Shown here: positions 24,490 to 36,900 of the stretch, in pieces | How the letters are laid out: each line of letters opens with the position of its first letter | Position numbering within the stretch: the first letter of the stretch is position 1 | NCBI GenBank assembly: GCA_021904315.1 | Contig: CM038919.1 | Location: 20,935,666 to 20,999,665 of the forward strand | Source: Sphagnum magellanicum | Taxonomy: Eukaryota > Streptophyta > Sphagnopsida > Sphagnales > Sphagnaceae | Reading direction: 5' to 3' | DNA: 64,000 nt | Translations under genes and position numbers: made by a program | The notes under the pieces: model-generated | Database searches by the model: none | Seen by the model: only the letters and a program-made list of their open reading frames with translations | What the model was told of the DNA's origin: nothing

Positions 24490-25830
24490 AAAAAAAAAAA
24501 GTAAAATTAAAAATTGGGGCACATTCCTTAACTCGCAGCACTTCGAAGGTGGAAGGGCGTATTAAAGCTCCGAAATGGGATTAAAACGAACTCACAAGCA
24601 AGAGTTCAAGATGACATCAACCTACACAACTATGGAAAGAGGGTGGTTAATGCAAGTTGAATGCAAGCGGTGCGATAGCTTTAGTAGGGAAAACCTCAAA
24701 CACAAGCTTTACACGGATCGCAACCTTTGGAAGGAGGCACCACTCCCCTCCTTGTAATATGTTTTTTGCCTCTCCATGAAAGCTACATCCAAATGGCATT
24801 TTTTTCCCTAGGATTCCCAAATGGGAGTTACAAAATTGGGACTCTTGTTGTCCCAAAACTTTAAACGCTAATATCTTCCTCAAATCAAATTTATTTTGAA
24901 CATGCAAGGGCAATATCTTATAGCCTTCAAAGAGATCTTTCCAATGGCATATTTCACAACCCAATCAAACATCATTTGGCCCCTACTCTAAGGGAATTTG
25001 TGGTCAAGGGACTAATAGACAAAATCTACCTTTTGTCAAATGGTGGTGGTATGGGAGTAGGCTTTTCTAGGTTTACAATTTCCAAGGTAAACTAGTAACT
25101 AGTCTTAGCACATAGACTCTAGTAGTAAGATGGGTAATGTTCTTATTTCTAAAACATTGGGTGTGGATGGTGAGATTTGGGTCACTAATTAACAAAAGAC
25201 TAGGGTGCAAAGCGCAATTCAAAAACAAATAATTTTTTATAAAAAATTTACATCTTCTAGCGCAAATTTCCACAACACTATACAACAGCATGTGCAAAGC
25301 AATTGGGCCCAACCTACTACACTATGCATTCTAAACCCAAAACAAATGAGAAGTTTCTACCGAACTTTCTTACCATGAAAAACATGGCAATGTCGACACT
25401 TGATTTTTTGGCAGTTGACCTCATTGTATAATGCCAATCAAACACCCATTCTTATAGGTTTAGATGGGCCGGAATCAAATTCCCAATTTGGCTCCCAACC
25501 ATTTTCTTGATCATAATTCATGCATTTTAGGTCTAAATGAACAATGTGAGGCCACTTTAAGCAATTACACTTCAAGACCTTTTCGATGGTATCTTAGGGG
25601 CCCAATTTGGTGCTTGTTTTCCTTTTCAACAAGGCTCTAAACATTTGAAACTCTCGCACAAATGCAACTCCCAAAGTGAAAGTGCACTTGAGAATCATTG
25701 GGCTTCATCTTTTGCACTTTCCCCCATTTGTGAAAGTGTGTTTCACACCCAAACACACTCTGACCTCATGGGCCCTTACACTCTACACTTAATCACAAAC
25801 TCGATGTTAGGGTTATGACATTACATATGG
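24490..25830. other. Possible LTR-like or other repeat DNA, unassigned
   Basis: A stretch of near-average base composition without a gene, containing sentences typical of plant LTRs (for example GAGATCTTTCCAATGGCAT near 24935). It replaces the expected upstream part of the Gypsy pol. No terminal TG/CA pair or second copy was found in the window. Confidence 0.3.
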
Positions 25831-26409
25831 GTAGATAAATAATTGAAAACAACATAATCACTTTTAAATGATTTTTTAAATGATTTTTAAAATGATGTAT
25901 CTTCATGAAAGGCTTTCAAAATTACCTTTTAATAGGTAGGTGGTTCATTTTTTACTCCAAAAGGCATCATAACCCATACAAAAGCCCACCAATCATTAAC
26001 AAAAGCAATTTTGTACTAATTTTGTTAAGTTAGGGTACTTTTTGGGAAGGTTAGTACAAAATCTTTGAAGAAAATACTTACCATGTAAGTCAAATATTTT
26101 TTCCACATAGATAAAATATTTGATACACATGGAAAATAAATTATGCTTACATGAAAACAATATTATTTTTGTGATATAGAATATTCATCTTCATAGACAA
26201 AAAAAAATATTTTTGACAAGAATATCCTACATAACTTTTGTTATGGGTGCTTATAATTGAAACAAATAGCATCATCATGAATGCTACAATTGACAATGTT
26301 CATTGCACTTGCATTTTTTTTATGACAATTTTAACATGTGTACTCCTAACTCCATAGAAATTACATCACAAACTAACAAGTGACGAACTTCATCACAACT
26401 CCAAGTTGG
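25831..26409. other. Non-coding AT-rich stretch
   Basis: No gene, repeat unit or RNA feature seen. Confidence 0.4.
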
Positions 26410-26775
26410 GAAATGGATGAAATTTTCAAACTCCCCACAAAACATGACATGTTATAAAACATAATGCATGTGTTTATAGGGCACCCACTTCTTTTGATGA
26501 CCTAACAAACTAGAAGTCATTGTTATAAAATCCAAACAAGTGCAGGCTAGGAAGTTCCCAATTGTAATTTCATATTGCCTCTTGTTTGGATTTTGGCCAA
26601 ATAAAATCTTATAGATTCGTCCATATTCAAGGTGGGGAACTTCCAATGGTGGGTTAATAGTCACTTCAAAAAGTTGACTAATCTCCCACAAATTGTAATG
26701 TAAATTTAACATCTTCAATGGCATTGTCCAACAAACATCCTTTACCATTATGGGTTGATGACCACGACATTTCAT
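26410..26775 (-). pseudogene. SWIM zinc-finger (MULE-type transposase) relic
   Basis: The minus-strand frame 26775-26452 reads YEITIGNFLACTCLDF, then HQKKWVPYKHMHYVL, and homologous-looking sequence continues past its end. The CxC followed by KHMHYVL matches the SWIM zinc finger (CxCx(n)CxH) found at the C-terminal end of Mutator-like transposases and FAR1-type proteins. The third cysteine is replaced by tyrosine (Y-K-H). There is no upstream DDE domain in the window. Family placement is inference from the one motif; it is certainly only a fragment. Confidence 0.5.
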
Positions 26776-26922
26776 CCACTGACCTATTTATAAGAATGGA
26801 GCTTTCCCCACTAAATAGACTTCGAAGATGGATAGGCTGCCATTTATTTAGAACAAAGTTTGCTTTTTCAAAATACTTGATTTCATCTTACTTATAATTG
26901 GTTTTGATTTGAAAGGGGCAAA

Positions 26923-27540
26923 CACTAGAAGAAGACATGTATTTTCAACTGTTATTTGCGAATAAATTTTAGTTGCAAGAAACATTTTGCAACTAAAATC
27001 CTTTTAGTCGCTTAAAACAAGTCGCATGTGATAAACTAGTTGCAAATGACAAAGAATATTGTATGAAAGAAAAAGTCAACAAATACATTTCATCCTTCGA
27101 CTCCATTATATATGTATTATCACATGTGACTAAGATGCAATTATTTTGGTCACAATGGAAGGCAAATCATGTGCTGCCACGTGTCTTAATATATGATTAT
27201 TTATATTATTATTATTATTTTGAAATAATCTAAGATGTTCAATCAAATACTTGGATGATCGTATATTATGCCCCGTGGCATTAAATATTAATAATAGGTT
27301 AGCAGGTACCTAAGTAGGTATATAAATAAGTGCCTACAATCCTTACCTACCCACCTACCTATCTACTTAGGTAAAAAAGTAAGTAGGTAGGTTCTACCTT
27401 CCTAGGCTAAATATTTACTCATATAGGTAGGTACTTAAATAAGTAGGTACATAAGCCAACCTAGATGGGTAGGACAAACTAGGTACTTACCTAGCTAAAT
27501 AGATAAGTAGGTTGAGGAGGTATGTACTTTAAAATTGTGC
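26923..27540. mobile_element. CACTA-like end followed by CCTA-rich tract
   Basis: CACTAGAAGAAGACATG at 26923 resembles a CACTA terminus and is followed by subterminal inverted words (TTTTAGTTGCA...TGCAACTAAAA, about 26966-26998). 27290-27530 is CCTA-rich. No matching right end was found, so this is a fragment at best. Confidence 0.35.
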
Positions 27541-28290
27541 ATTATTTGTTTTTTTGTTTTGGGTTGAGCTTTTTGATTAGCTCATCCCATGTGCACAAAT
27601 TTTTTAATGTGAAATTCGATAGGCACACCCCTTTGTTTATATAATGTTCAAAATCAAAATGAAGAACAAACAATATGGGATAAATTTTGAAGTTGCAACT
27701 TCCTTACAAACTAAATTATAATTCCAAAATTTTCTTCATGCCTTACTTTCTTGGGTTTTTAGATTTTTAAACAATTTAACTACTAAATAATTAGATAATC
27801 ATTTAATTAATAATGATGAAATTTACATATATTTAAATTATAAATTATACACTACAAATATTCAGTATTCCTTATCAATTATTTAAATAAGTAGTACCTT
27901 TTTAATATTTAACAAACTAGCTATCTAGTTACTCACAAGTTATTAATACAGAACTCATAAATAATAAAATATTTTTAAAAATTTATTACTTTTAAAAATC
28001 TGATCAAACTATATACAAGATAATTAATGTGAAACTAATTTAATGATTACAATTTTTAATTAAATATTTTAGATATTTTTAATTAAAATTATAAATAATG
28101 AATTAACAATTGTTATAAGAAAGTAAATTCTTACATAAATTTTTTTAAATTATTATTCAACTAATTACATTACTTATTGTATAATAACATTTATTGTTGT
28201 AAAAATTATTATAGGTCAAGTAATTTTTTTCTCTTGGTAATTATTAACTATAAATGCAATAATTTGTTAAAGATAACATTAATTTTCATA
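27541..28290. other. AT-rich non-coding stretch
   Basis: Very AT-rich, with no coding frame or periodic unit. Confidence 0.5.
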
Positions 28291-28645
28291 TTCACATAAA
28301 AATATTCAAAATTAAAATGTCCATTTCTATGATCAATTATAATTTTCTGAATTGCAATACTAATTTTTGGATTCAAAGAATTAATTTAGAATTCAAAATC
28401 AATTTTTAGATTAAATAAGTCTTTTTGAATTGAAATTGAAAATATCATACTCAAATCAAAATTTCCAAATTCAAATAATGTTTTAAACAATTGAAATAAC
28501 AATTTTCAGATTCAAATATCAAGTTTCAAATTATAATATATTTTTTAAAAAGCTAAAATAATAGTTTTCATAATTGAAATATCAATTTTCAGATTTGAAT
28601 TAAAAAATTCAAAGTTCAAATATTAATTTTGAGATTCATTATATG
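28290..28645. repeat. Degenerate AT-rich short tandem array
   Basis: Repeated words ATTGAAAT, TCAATTTTCAGATT and AAATTCAAA recur every ~20-35 bp with much divergence. Confidence 0.5.
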
Positions 28646-29300
28646 AATAATATACATATGTATGCAAACATTCTTAATGCGAAATTTATCATAGTTCAAT
28701 TCTCTCAACTCAAAGTTAACATGTGTGGCAAGCAACATTGCCCTAAAGAAGTTTACTCCATTCAACATAAAGGGTGTTCCCACACATGGAATGCGTCTAA
28801 CAAAATAGGGGGAATCATAAAAAACAAAAGTAGAATGACTTGGGTGCAACAAAAAATTCGATGGGTGGAGTGAATTTGGAAATGTCCCATCTTCATTAGA
28901 ATAATCGCACAAATCTATGAATGTGGATTGAGGATCAACTGGTTGGGGAAAACTTCCTATTTCATCTCCATAAGATGCGTGACACCATTGGCAACAAATG
29001 TCACAATTTCCAACATCAAAACAATATTCTAGGAGCTTTTCAAAAGATTTTTTACAACTATATATCTTGAACCTTCTAGCATTCACCCTCCATTCAAATT
29101 GAAAACACTAATGATTAAACTTGATAAATAGATCTAATACCATTGTTGTTGTCATCACATGCAATATCGTCATTGGAAACATGCATAGTTTCTAAATGGA
29201 AATTGAACATTACACACAAGCATTTCTCTAACAAGCAAGATTCCAAATTTGTCATAGGAACAATGAGCTTAGTTTTACCTTTAGCATGAAATCTAACCAT
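28616..29300 (-). CDS. Unrecognised decayed open frames
   Basis: Two minus-strand frames follow each other: 29300-29115 (61 codons, starting MVRFHAKGKTKLIVP) and 29086-28616 (156 codons, starting at a GTG and continuing an upstream frame). The second contains CDICCQWCHASYGDEIGSF and a proline/serine-rich middle, with composition unlike random translation of AT-rich DNA. Its last ~25 codons run into AT-rich repeat. I recognise no family. They may be one coding region broken by a shift near 29100, possibly from a mobile element. Confidence 0.3.
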
Positions 29301-30400
29301 TTTACTAAAAGATTAACACAATAAACACACACAATAGATTTGAAGAATGAGGTGGAAATGTTATATACATAATGATCTTCTATGGGAAAACATTTGACAA
29401 CTAGTAGAATCACAAATGTTGTTTGAGAAAGTAAAAAGGATGTGTTAACTATTTTGAAAAATCCATAGCAACAAGAAAATTTTCAATGGAAAAGAAACTT
29501 CAATTACCATTAGGATGAAAGATTTTCAATCGATTTGAAACAAATCATAGAGGAAGGCCATAACCCAAAAAGGTTGGTGTCACTTATTTATTGTCGGTTG
29601 TTGGTACCATTTTTTTTAAAAACTAATTGTTGTGTACATGCACATTTGGAGAAACCAACACATAAATGGACATGTGACTTAATTGGATGTCTAGGCTATA
29701 AAGAAATAAACAATCTACACATTGAATAGACTTTAGTTTGTTTATCTTCTAAAAACAATATATTGTGCCTCACGAGGGAATCTATTTTCCTCTTATGTTA
29801 AAACTTATTAGCTAGATTCAATTTGCACAACATAATAATTAAATTGAAATTGATAAATGCAGTAGCCTCCAACTTCATAAAAACGTAATTGAATGTAATG
29901 CAAGCAGTCAAACATTGTCTATACAATTTTAACTCATTGATGTTTTTTCCAATAAAATAAAAATAAATCGAGGAAAAATAGGTGCACCAATCCAATTTTA
30001 ATTCGCCACATTTAATGGCTTTCATAATCATAAGATGGAATATAATCTGGAAGAAAAAAAAACTTGCATGAATAGAATCTATTGTGTTATACTATAGTTT
30101 TATTGTCTTATAGAATAAACTTTGTTCTTATGACACATATTAGGGGCATTATTAGATTAGGGATAACAAAGAAGGAATATTTTTTCACTACAAACTATAA
30201 TCCCACAAAAAATAATTTATACACATCTATACTATATTTACTTTGCATTGTGACAATATTTTTCCAATATTATTTATTAGATACAAAGGCCCTGAAATAA
30301 ATTTGATACATACTTTATAATTTATTCAAAAGGTTAATAACCAAATGATGAAATTATGGAATACAAAAAGATTAAATGCAATATTTTATTTACAAAAATA
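29301..30400. other. Non-coding AT-rich stretch
   Basis: Short open frames only (29535-29729, 29798-30031, 30082-30300), with no motifs. Nothing else seen. Confidence 0.4.
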
Positions 30401-31700
30401 TTTGAAGTTTATGTTTTAAGTTCCAATTTTAAAGTTATATTTGAAATTACAAAGTATTCAAATTGGAAAAATAGCAAATAGAATAAGAATGGTAAAATAT
30501 ATTTATCTAAGGTGTTTAAATATTAAAATTCAAAAATGTATTTTACACATGAAAAACCAAATGACATATTTTCAAAGATTAAAAAGATAATAATGGAAGT
30601 TTTTTAATGAAATTAATTGGGAATGATTTATGAGTTCCAATTGAAAATATCTTTAAATAGGAAAATAATTTGTGAAAAAAAGAAGGTAAAAGAAAGATGA
30701 AATGTAAAAGATATTAATTTAATATTAGCATGATATTATTTCACGCACGTTTCAAGATTTTAATTTTCCAATGTATTTAATAGTTAAAGAACCAAATAAC
30801 TAGATATTTGAAACTTGAAGAAAAGTAAAGGAATTTATTTTTACCAAATTAATTACAAAATTCACTACAACAAAAGGTGTCCATGTATGCCAAGTGACTT
30901 CATTGGAGTTTGAATGAATTCACTAGTTGTAACGAATAGGACCTAGTGAGGATGTAGTGAATTTATTGGTCTAATGAATTGCACCCACATTTTGTAAGAA
31001 TGAAATGATTTATCAATTCTAATTGTAAATACCTTTAAATAAGAGAATATTCACAAAAAAAGGTAGATTCAATAGGAAACGTAAAATATATTTATCTAAT
31101 ATCAGGATATAATATAATCTAGGGTGTTTAAGCTTTAAATTCTACAATGTATTCTAAAAATGTATTTTGAACTTGAATAACCAAATGACAAGGTTTTTTT
31201 TAAAATTTTAAATAATGGTAATTTCTTATTTTAAAAATTATTTGGGAAATTATTTATCAATTTTGATTGGAAATACCTTTAGATAGGAAAATATTCAAAA
31301 GAAAAAGAAACTAAAAAGTATCAAATAACCAAATAACCAAGTTTTTGAAATTTAAAAAATTGTAAAGGAATTGTTTTTTACCAAATTAGTTGGGACATGA
31401 TTTATTAAAATATTTAGAAACAATGAAAAGAAAGAACAAATATGAAATGTAATAAATATTTATCTAACATCAAGAAAATCTATTGAACGTTTAAAGCTTA
31501 AAATTTTTAAATGTATTATAAACTATATTTATCAGTTGAATAGCCAATGAAATTTTTTTAATGTGATTTCTTATTTAGGAAATTAATTGGGAAATGATTT
31601 ATAAGTTGCAATTATAGGCCAAATCAACTATAATTAATATAATATTCACATGTGAAGACAAAAAAAATGTAAAAATGTAAAAAATACTTATCTGGGGTGA
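30400..31700. repeat. Degenerate AT-rich repeats
   Basis: The same three sentences recur in order: GGGAAATGATTTAT(C/A)A (near 30619, 31003, 31250, 31590), AAATACCTTTA(A/G)ATA (30645, 31028, 31272) and ATTTATCTAA.ATCA (30501, 31092, 31459). Spacing is uneven (~250-380 bp), so this is an old, eroded tandem array. A mini-foldback lies at 30859-30964 (AAATTCACTAC / GTAGTGAATTT). Confidence 0.55.
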
Positions 31701-32764
31701 AAATAGAACAATTAATTAAACCAAAAATATATTCAACATGGACTTAAGGCTTATGTATTATAAATTATGAAATAAGGTAAAAATATTATATTGCAAAGTA
31801 TGCCTAATATTTGGAATTAAGACATCATCAATTTTATTGGTTTTAAAGGAAATGGCATCCAATTTAAACTTAAAAGTATAAGGAAAAGAAAAAAATCAAA
31901 GCATTTTCAATTCAATGGAAATCTCATTAGGTGCCTCAACATGGTGTGTATAGTAATAATTTAAATAAATAGTTGTTAAATGGGCTCACATAATTCAATT
32001 ATGCATAGAGAAGAATCCGCAAAGAGGATTTCCATAAAGAAGGTTGAATGTTCAGTTTTGTTCTTTTGTAAATTTTCAAATGTAAGAGTCATGAGACTTT
32101 GAAGATAACACAAGAAGTTTGAGGTGTTGCAAAAGAGAAACAAACTTTTATTGGACAAATTCGAAACAAAGAAAAATAAAATAAAATATGCCATTACAAA
32201 AGAAAATCCATGTGACCAAAGACATGCAACAAAATTTGATTTCCAACCACCCATCACAAATGGAATTTCCCTTGAACCAGAAGATGTGAGTTTGCAAAAC
32301 AAGCCATAAGTGTTTTAAATATAGTTAAACATTTTACAAAATTATGGAAAATACAGAACTCATTTACGGAAGTTTGTAGATGTTTTGTGGAACTAAATGT
32401 CCATGTGTTGTAAAAACATGATATTTTCACAAAAAAAAAATTAGAAAAGATGAATCTTGGTAGAAAATCTTAATTTCTCCTTACCCAATATATACCTTGT
32501 GTCATGTTTCATTTAAGAGGGGGAGAAAGCAAGCAAGCTTAAGAAAACTTAGTGGTAAGCTTTTAAATTGTTCCTTCTTTCTTTTCAATTATTTCTTGTT
32601 TCTTGATTTCCAAATCTTGCTCTTATAAAAACAAAGAACTTTTATTCCTTGCTTTTGCAAGAAACCAAATAAATGTTTCAACCATGGAAGGCGAGAGCAT
32701 TGTTTGGAGCTCTTAGCCATAGATCAAGCTCCAAAACCTTGGAGCTATGGCTGAGAGTTTTTCT
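31701..32764. other. Non-coding stretch
   Basis: Overlapping opposite-strand frames near 31976-32309 have no motifs. Nothing else seen. Confidence 0.4.
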
Positions 32765-33735
32765 CATTACTACCAAACTTGGTTTTTCAAACAGTTCAAC
32801 TTAATTAACTGATCATTTTTATTAATGGACATGTCCATTTTGACTAGAGGCCTAAAACATGTATTTTTTGACCAATCAACTTGACTAAAATAATTTTTTT
32901 GACGAATGCATCTAGTCAAGTAAAATAACCTTATTCAAAATGGCCAATGGGTTTTGCTCAAATGGGACATCTAGTCGAATTGAACATAAGAAATTAATGT
33001 CATTGGTCAAAATGACCAATGTTCTATAGTCAAATGGGACATCTTATGCCTATTACATACCTACCTCCTACCTCCAACTTACAATCTTACAACCTACACC
33101 TACCTACCTACTTACATATTATTTACCTACCTACCTACCTACCAACACACCTATTTACATACATGTACTATGTACCTACATACCCACCACTTGCCTACTT
33201 ACCTACCCACCCACCCACCCGCCCACCTATCTCCTATTACCTTCATACCTTATAGTCTTGTAATGAAATATCAAAACAAACATGTGAAATTAAAAAATTG
33301 ACAAAAATTGATCACCTTTTGATAATGTGGTCCATTGGTTAAGGACTTGGTTTATCATTACAAAAGTCAAGGGTTCAATTCCTAACATTATAACCTATGT
33401 ACATGTTTAACGGGCTAAGGTAGGTAAGGTATGATATATTAAGTTAAGTCAAGTAGGATAGGTTAGGCTACCATCTACCTACTTGCCTTTTTATGACCTA
33501 CCTACCTGCATGTCTGCCTTTTTACAACCTACCTACCTACCTGCCACAAATTCAACTAGTAAAAATGACCAGTCAAATGGTCCATATTCTGGCAATCAAA
33601 AAAACCACCCTAGTCACAACAAACATGTCGAAATCAACTTGTTGAAAATGACTAAATTGTCTTTTTTACGCTTGTTCAAATTGGGTATTTTTTACTAGAT
33701 TTACTAGTAAAAAAATACCAAGTTTTCTAGTAGTG
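32765..33735. mobile_element. Non-autonomous CACTA element 2
   Basis: Left end CATTACTACCAAACTTGGTT and right end with complement CACTACTAGAAAACTTGGTA match at about 16 of the first 20 bases. Flanking triplets are TCT and TTT, an imperfect target duplication. Subterminal regions (32790-33050, 33545-33700) repeat GGTCAAAATGACC, CAAATGGGACATCT and TTGACTA words like those of element 1. The interior repeats the plan of element 1: a CCTA-rich tract, a tRNA-like segment, another CCTA-rich tract. No transposase. Confidence 0.8.
33328..33382 (+). repeat. tRNA-like (SINE-like) segment inside CACTA element 2
   Basis: A-box-like TGGTCCATTGG (33328-33338, one mismatch) and B-box GGTTCAATTCC (33372-33382, full match), 44 bp apart, followed by CTAACATTATAACCTATG. 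Same relative position as in element 1. Confidence 0.55.
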
Positions 33736-33744
33736 TTTGCTCTC

Positions 33745-33960
33745 GGTCCTCCATAGTTTGACGCTAAACTATGGAGGACCTTTTTGCTTTCAACGTTCCA
33801 TAGTTCGGTGCCGAGCTTTTGGCAACCAAGAACTTTCTTACTCTTGATTGTCCGAGGTTTGGCACTAAATTATGTAAGATCAAGAACATTTTTGCATTCA
33901 ACCCTCCAAGGTTCGATATTGATCATTGGAACACTGAGAGCTTTCATGCTCTTGACTCCT
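33745..33960. repeat. ~54-bp tandem repeat with a perfect hairpin
   Basis: Units start near 33745, 33792, 33847, 33902 and 33956, each with a CC(A/T)A.AGTT.GG..C-like core followed by AAGA.CTTTC.T.CTCTTGA-like sequence. The first unit has a perfect 15-bp stem (GGTCCTCCATAGTTT, 33745-33759, pairing with 33766-33780) around a 6-base loop; later units keep weaker palindromes. Confidence 0.75.
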
Positions 33961-34129
33961 TCATACTGAAAGCATGGAAGTTCTCGACATTTTCCATCTT
34001 GAGGGGATGTTGAAGGCCCTAGAGCAAAAAAACTTACTTTTGGCCTCCAAAATTTTGCATGGATTTTTGGAATCCAAAAGCATACTTCTTTGCCTTTGGA
34101 ATGTTTTATGGACTCTCAAAGCTCCAATG

Positions 34130-34320
34130 GAATCCACATCCAAGCTTGGTCAAAAGCAAATTTCTTTCCTTCGACTTATTCTTTTTCACTCATGGAGCTC
34201 CAAGCTTAGAGTTCCAATGCAAAATTCATCCAAGATTGGCCAAAAGCAACTATCTTGGCTCTTGGCCTTTTTTCACTCATGGAAGTCCAATGGCTAGGCC
34301 AGGCCAAGGACTTTTTGTAT
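34130..34320 (+). repeat. ~90-bp tandem repeat, two units
   Basis: ATCCAAG.TTGG(T/C)CAAAAGCAA followed by TTTTTCACTCATGGA(G/A) occurs near 34137 and again near 34228. Frames over it are side effects. Confidence 0.7.
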
Positions 34321-34439
34321 CACTTATGGAGCTCCATGCTCGGAGCTCCATATTTGTCTTGGTCTTAAAAAATTGAAACTACTGATTGTCTTTAGTTTCC
34401 TTCTCAAGTTTATGAGTTAGTACTTTGCTTATATTTGTT

Positions 34440-36900
34440 TTCTAGAATGAGGAATTCATTGATGGGCTCTTGTGTTTTTTTGTAAGAGCTTATGAAGGCA
34501 AATCTTGTCCAGAGCTAGGAGTAGGAGCTATGTTGGTAATATTATTCATTTTGATTTTTCATGTTGTCTTTTGCATATACTTTGACCTTTGTTTTGTTGT
34601 TTATTCTAGTTCCCATTAGATCTTTAAGTTCATTGAAAAGGAAAATGGCCTTGACAACCTTGAAAAAGAGGTAAACAATATCAACATTGAAATTTTTAAT
34701 TTCTTGTTTCTATGGAAATGCATTCTATTCACACAAAGGGAACTAAAACAAATGTGTTTTTTTTACAAGAAGGAATGTCTAAATCCACAAGCCAAACGGT
34801 GAACATTACACAAGTTGATCCCAAATACACAAAAATAAACATGTTTCAATTCTTCAATACTTCCAACCTATTTTAATTTCTTCCATACTTGTATCTTATG
34901 TCAACTTCTTCAACATTTGCAACCTATTATGTGATTTCAAAATAGGAGTCTATTTCTTCTCATTTGTAACAGATCCATGGTGAAGCATCCTAGGTTCAAG
35001 ACACAAAGCCTAGATCATTAGATTAGACAATCCACAAAGTGCAAATCAACCACAAGTTCAAGATTGTGGAAATCTTGGACAAACACAAAATACACCCAAG
35101 GAGAAAGTTCACATGAACATTCCCCTTTGCAAGATAATCTCCATGCCAATGGTTAGACTTGCATTGAAGATTGATGTATTGAATATGGAACATGTGTTCC
35201 AAATGGGGCATGAAAAAGGTGACAAAGTTTTTAAAGTTTCTACTATAAATTGGCAAGGGGAGGACCCTTATATTGAATCTTATGAAGGGTGGGATCCACA
35301 TTGGAAAGAGGTGAATAAAAACTTTGAGATGTTTCTCAGAATAAATGCAGATCTTTAAAGGTTTCTAGGCGTATGTTTTATGTATGGGACGGAAATGATC
35401 ACCATTTCCAGGCATGGATGCCATTCATCATTGGGATACACCCCAAAGATGCTTCTTAGCACATTTGTGTTAATTCAATATTATTGAACATAAAAAAAAG
35501 ACTAATGGAGTTATTGATTGCCATGATTGACGTCAATAAGTAATAGACAAATTATCTCTTCCATGATATGTCTATTTCTCTCAGCTTGAATTCAATGCAA
35601 TACCCATTTCATTCACCCTAAATTTTATGTACTTTTTAATGTCATGTTTAGTTCATTCACTTTGAACTAAATGTGCAATTTTGTTGAATTAGACCATGTC
35701 AAGCCTAGCTTCATCCACAAATTTTTCAGAATTAGAACATCGAAAAAATACCCTTACAACCATTGATAAATGTTGTAACTCCAAACTTGTATAAGAATTG
35801 TAAAATCAAATCACGTAAAACATGGTACCCATTGAATGTAAAGGTTTTTTTTTGGTTACATGTAGAAGGTAACAATAAATGTTCCTTTGACTCCAATTCA
35901 ATATTATTTCAATTTTGGTATGTTATTTCAATTTAACATTTTGGTATTTTGAACTTGTTTGCATGCTTATTTTTGGATTTAGAAAGAACTTTTCGCAACA
36001 ATTGATGTTGTTGTGAAATTGTACTATGAAAAAATGTTGAATCGTAGTTGGAGATCAACATCCAAGATGCAAACCTTCATGGAAAAAGCTATGGTACAAG
36101 TCCAAAAGGACCACCTGATAACTTTCACCAAACATCTGCCCATTATGATCTAGCCCTTAGTCCCGAGTTCATGATTCGAATTCAAATTCATTATGATATG
36201 AACTTTAACCCCGAAATGTTCATCAATAAGCTTCAAATGCTTGCATCAACTGTGGTCTCCAACAAGCACGAATTTGCTTGGTTCATCCAATGGAATGAGT
36301 CAAATGTCTTGAAAGAAGCCAATAAAATTCCAAAGCAAGGCTTCTCTAACACAACAGTTGACCAATTGTTGCATAAGGCCACCTTCTAGTCCTAGGTAAT
36401 TCTTTACATAATTCTTACATTCGCACAATTTCAAATTTCTTTTCAAATTTCCATGATTCACAAGAGTTGTTTATTAATTTATATGCAACTTGAAGTAAAG
36501 GGGAAGAAGTTGTATGTTTCAATGGTGAAGGATCTTGGCTTATCTGTGGGGGATACAAGTGAATTATTGTCCCTTTTAGACTACATCAACGAATGGAGGC
36601 TTACCATTTGGGAGATTGCATTTTTCTAAGAGTTCAAATCAAAGGATGGAATGTGAAGGAGTAAGGCTTGGGAGTAGCAAGTTGGTTGAATCGAAGCTCT
36701 GAAAAGAATCCTTTTCAAATGCATGTCTTATTGAATTGTTCCGCAATTCCTATCATAGTTGCTTGGGATCATCTGTGTCTAACATCTCTTTTTGTTTATT
36801 TCAGGTATTTTGATTTTTTCTACTTCAAAGTGATGTTATTCTTGAGATTCCTAGGTTGTTGAAAATTTGGAAGGATCCCAAATCAAATAGCACAATGTAC
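34440..36900 (+). pseudogene. Decayed multi-exon gene of unknown family
   Basis: Coherent plus-strand coding pieces separated by AT-rich intron-like DNA. 34445-34530: EEFIDGLLCFFVRAYEGKSC. 35113-35358: an 81-codon frame with KIDVLNMEHVFQMGHEKGDK and GWDPHWKEVNKNFEMFL. After a 1-base shift, 35362-35530 gives RRMFYVWDGNDHHFQAWMPF. 36048-36389: a 113-codon frame with SPEFMIRIQIHYDMNFNPEM. 36490-36650: KGKKLYVSMVKDLGLSVGD and LLDYINEWRLTIWEIAFF before a stop. 36840-36895: LEIPRLLKIWKDPKSNS. Stops and shifts show it is not functional. The DGN....AW box recalls ParB/sulfiredoxin-type nucleotide-binding folds, but that is a weak guess. It could be a host gene or a mobile-element gene. Confidence 0.45.

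Noticed and set aside
26923-26939. CACTAGAAGAAG as the start of a full CACTA element
   Set aside because: No matching right end or target duplication could be found downstream, so only a fragment is listed.
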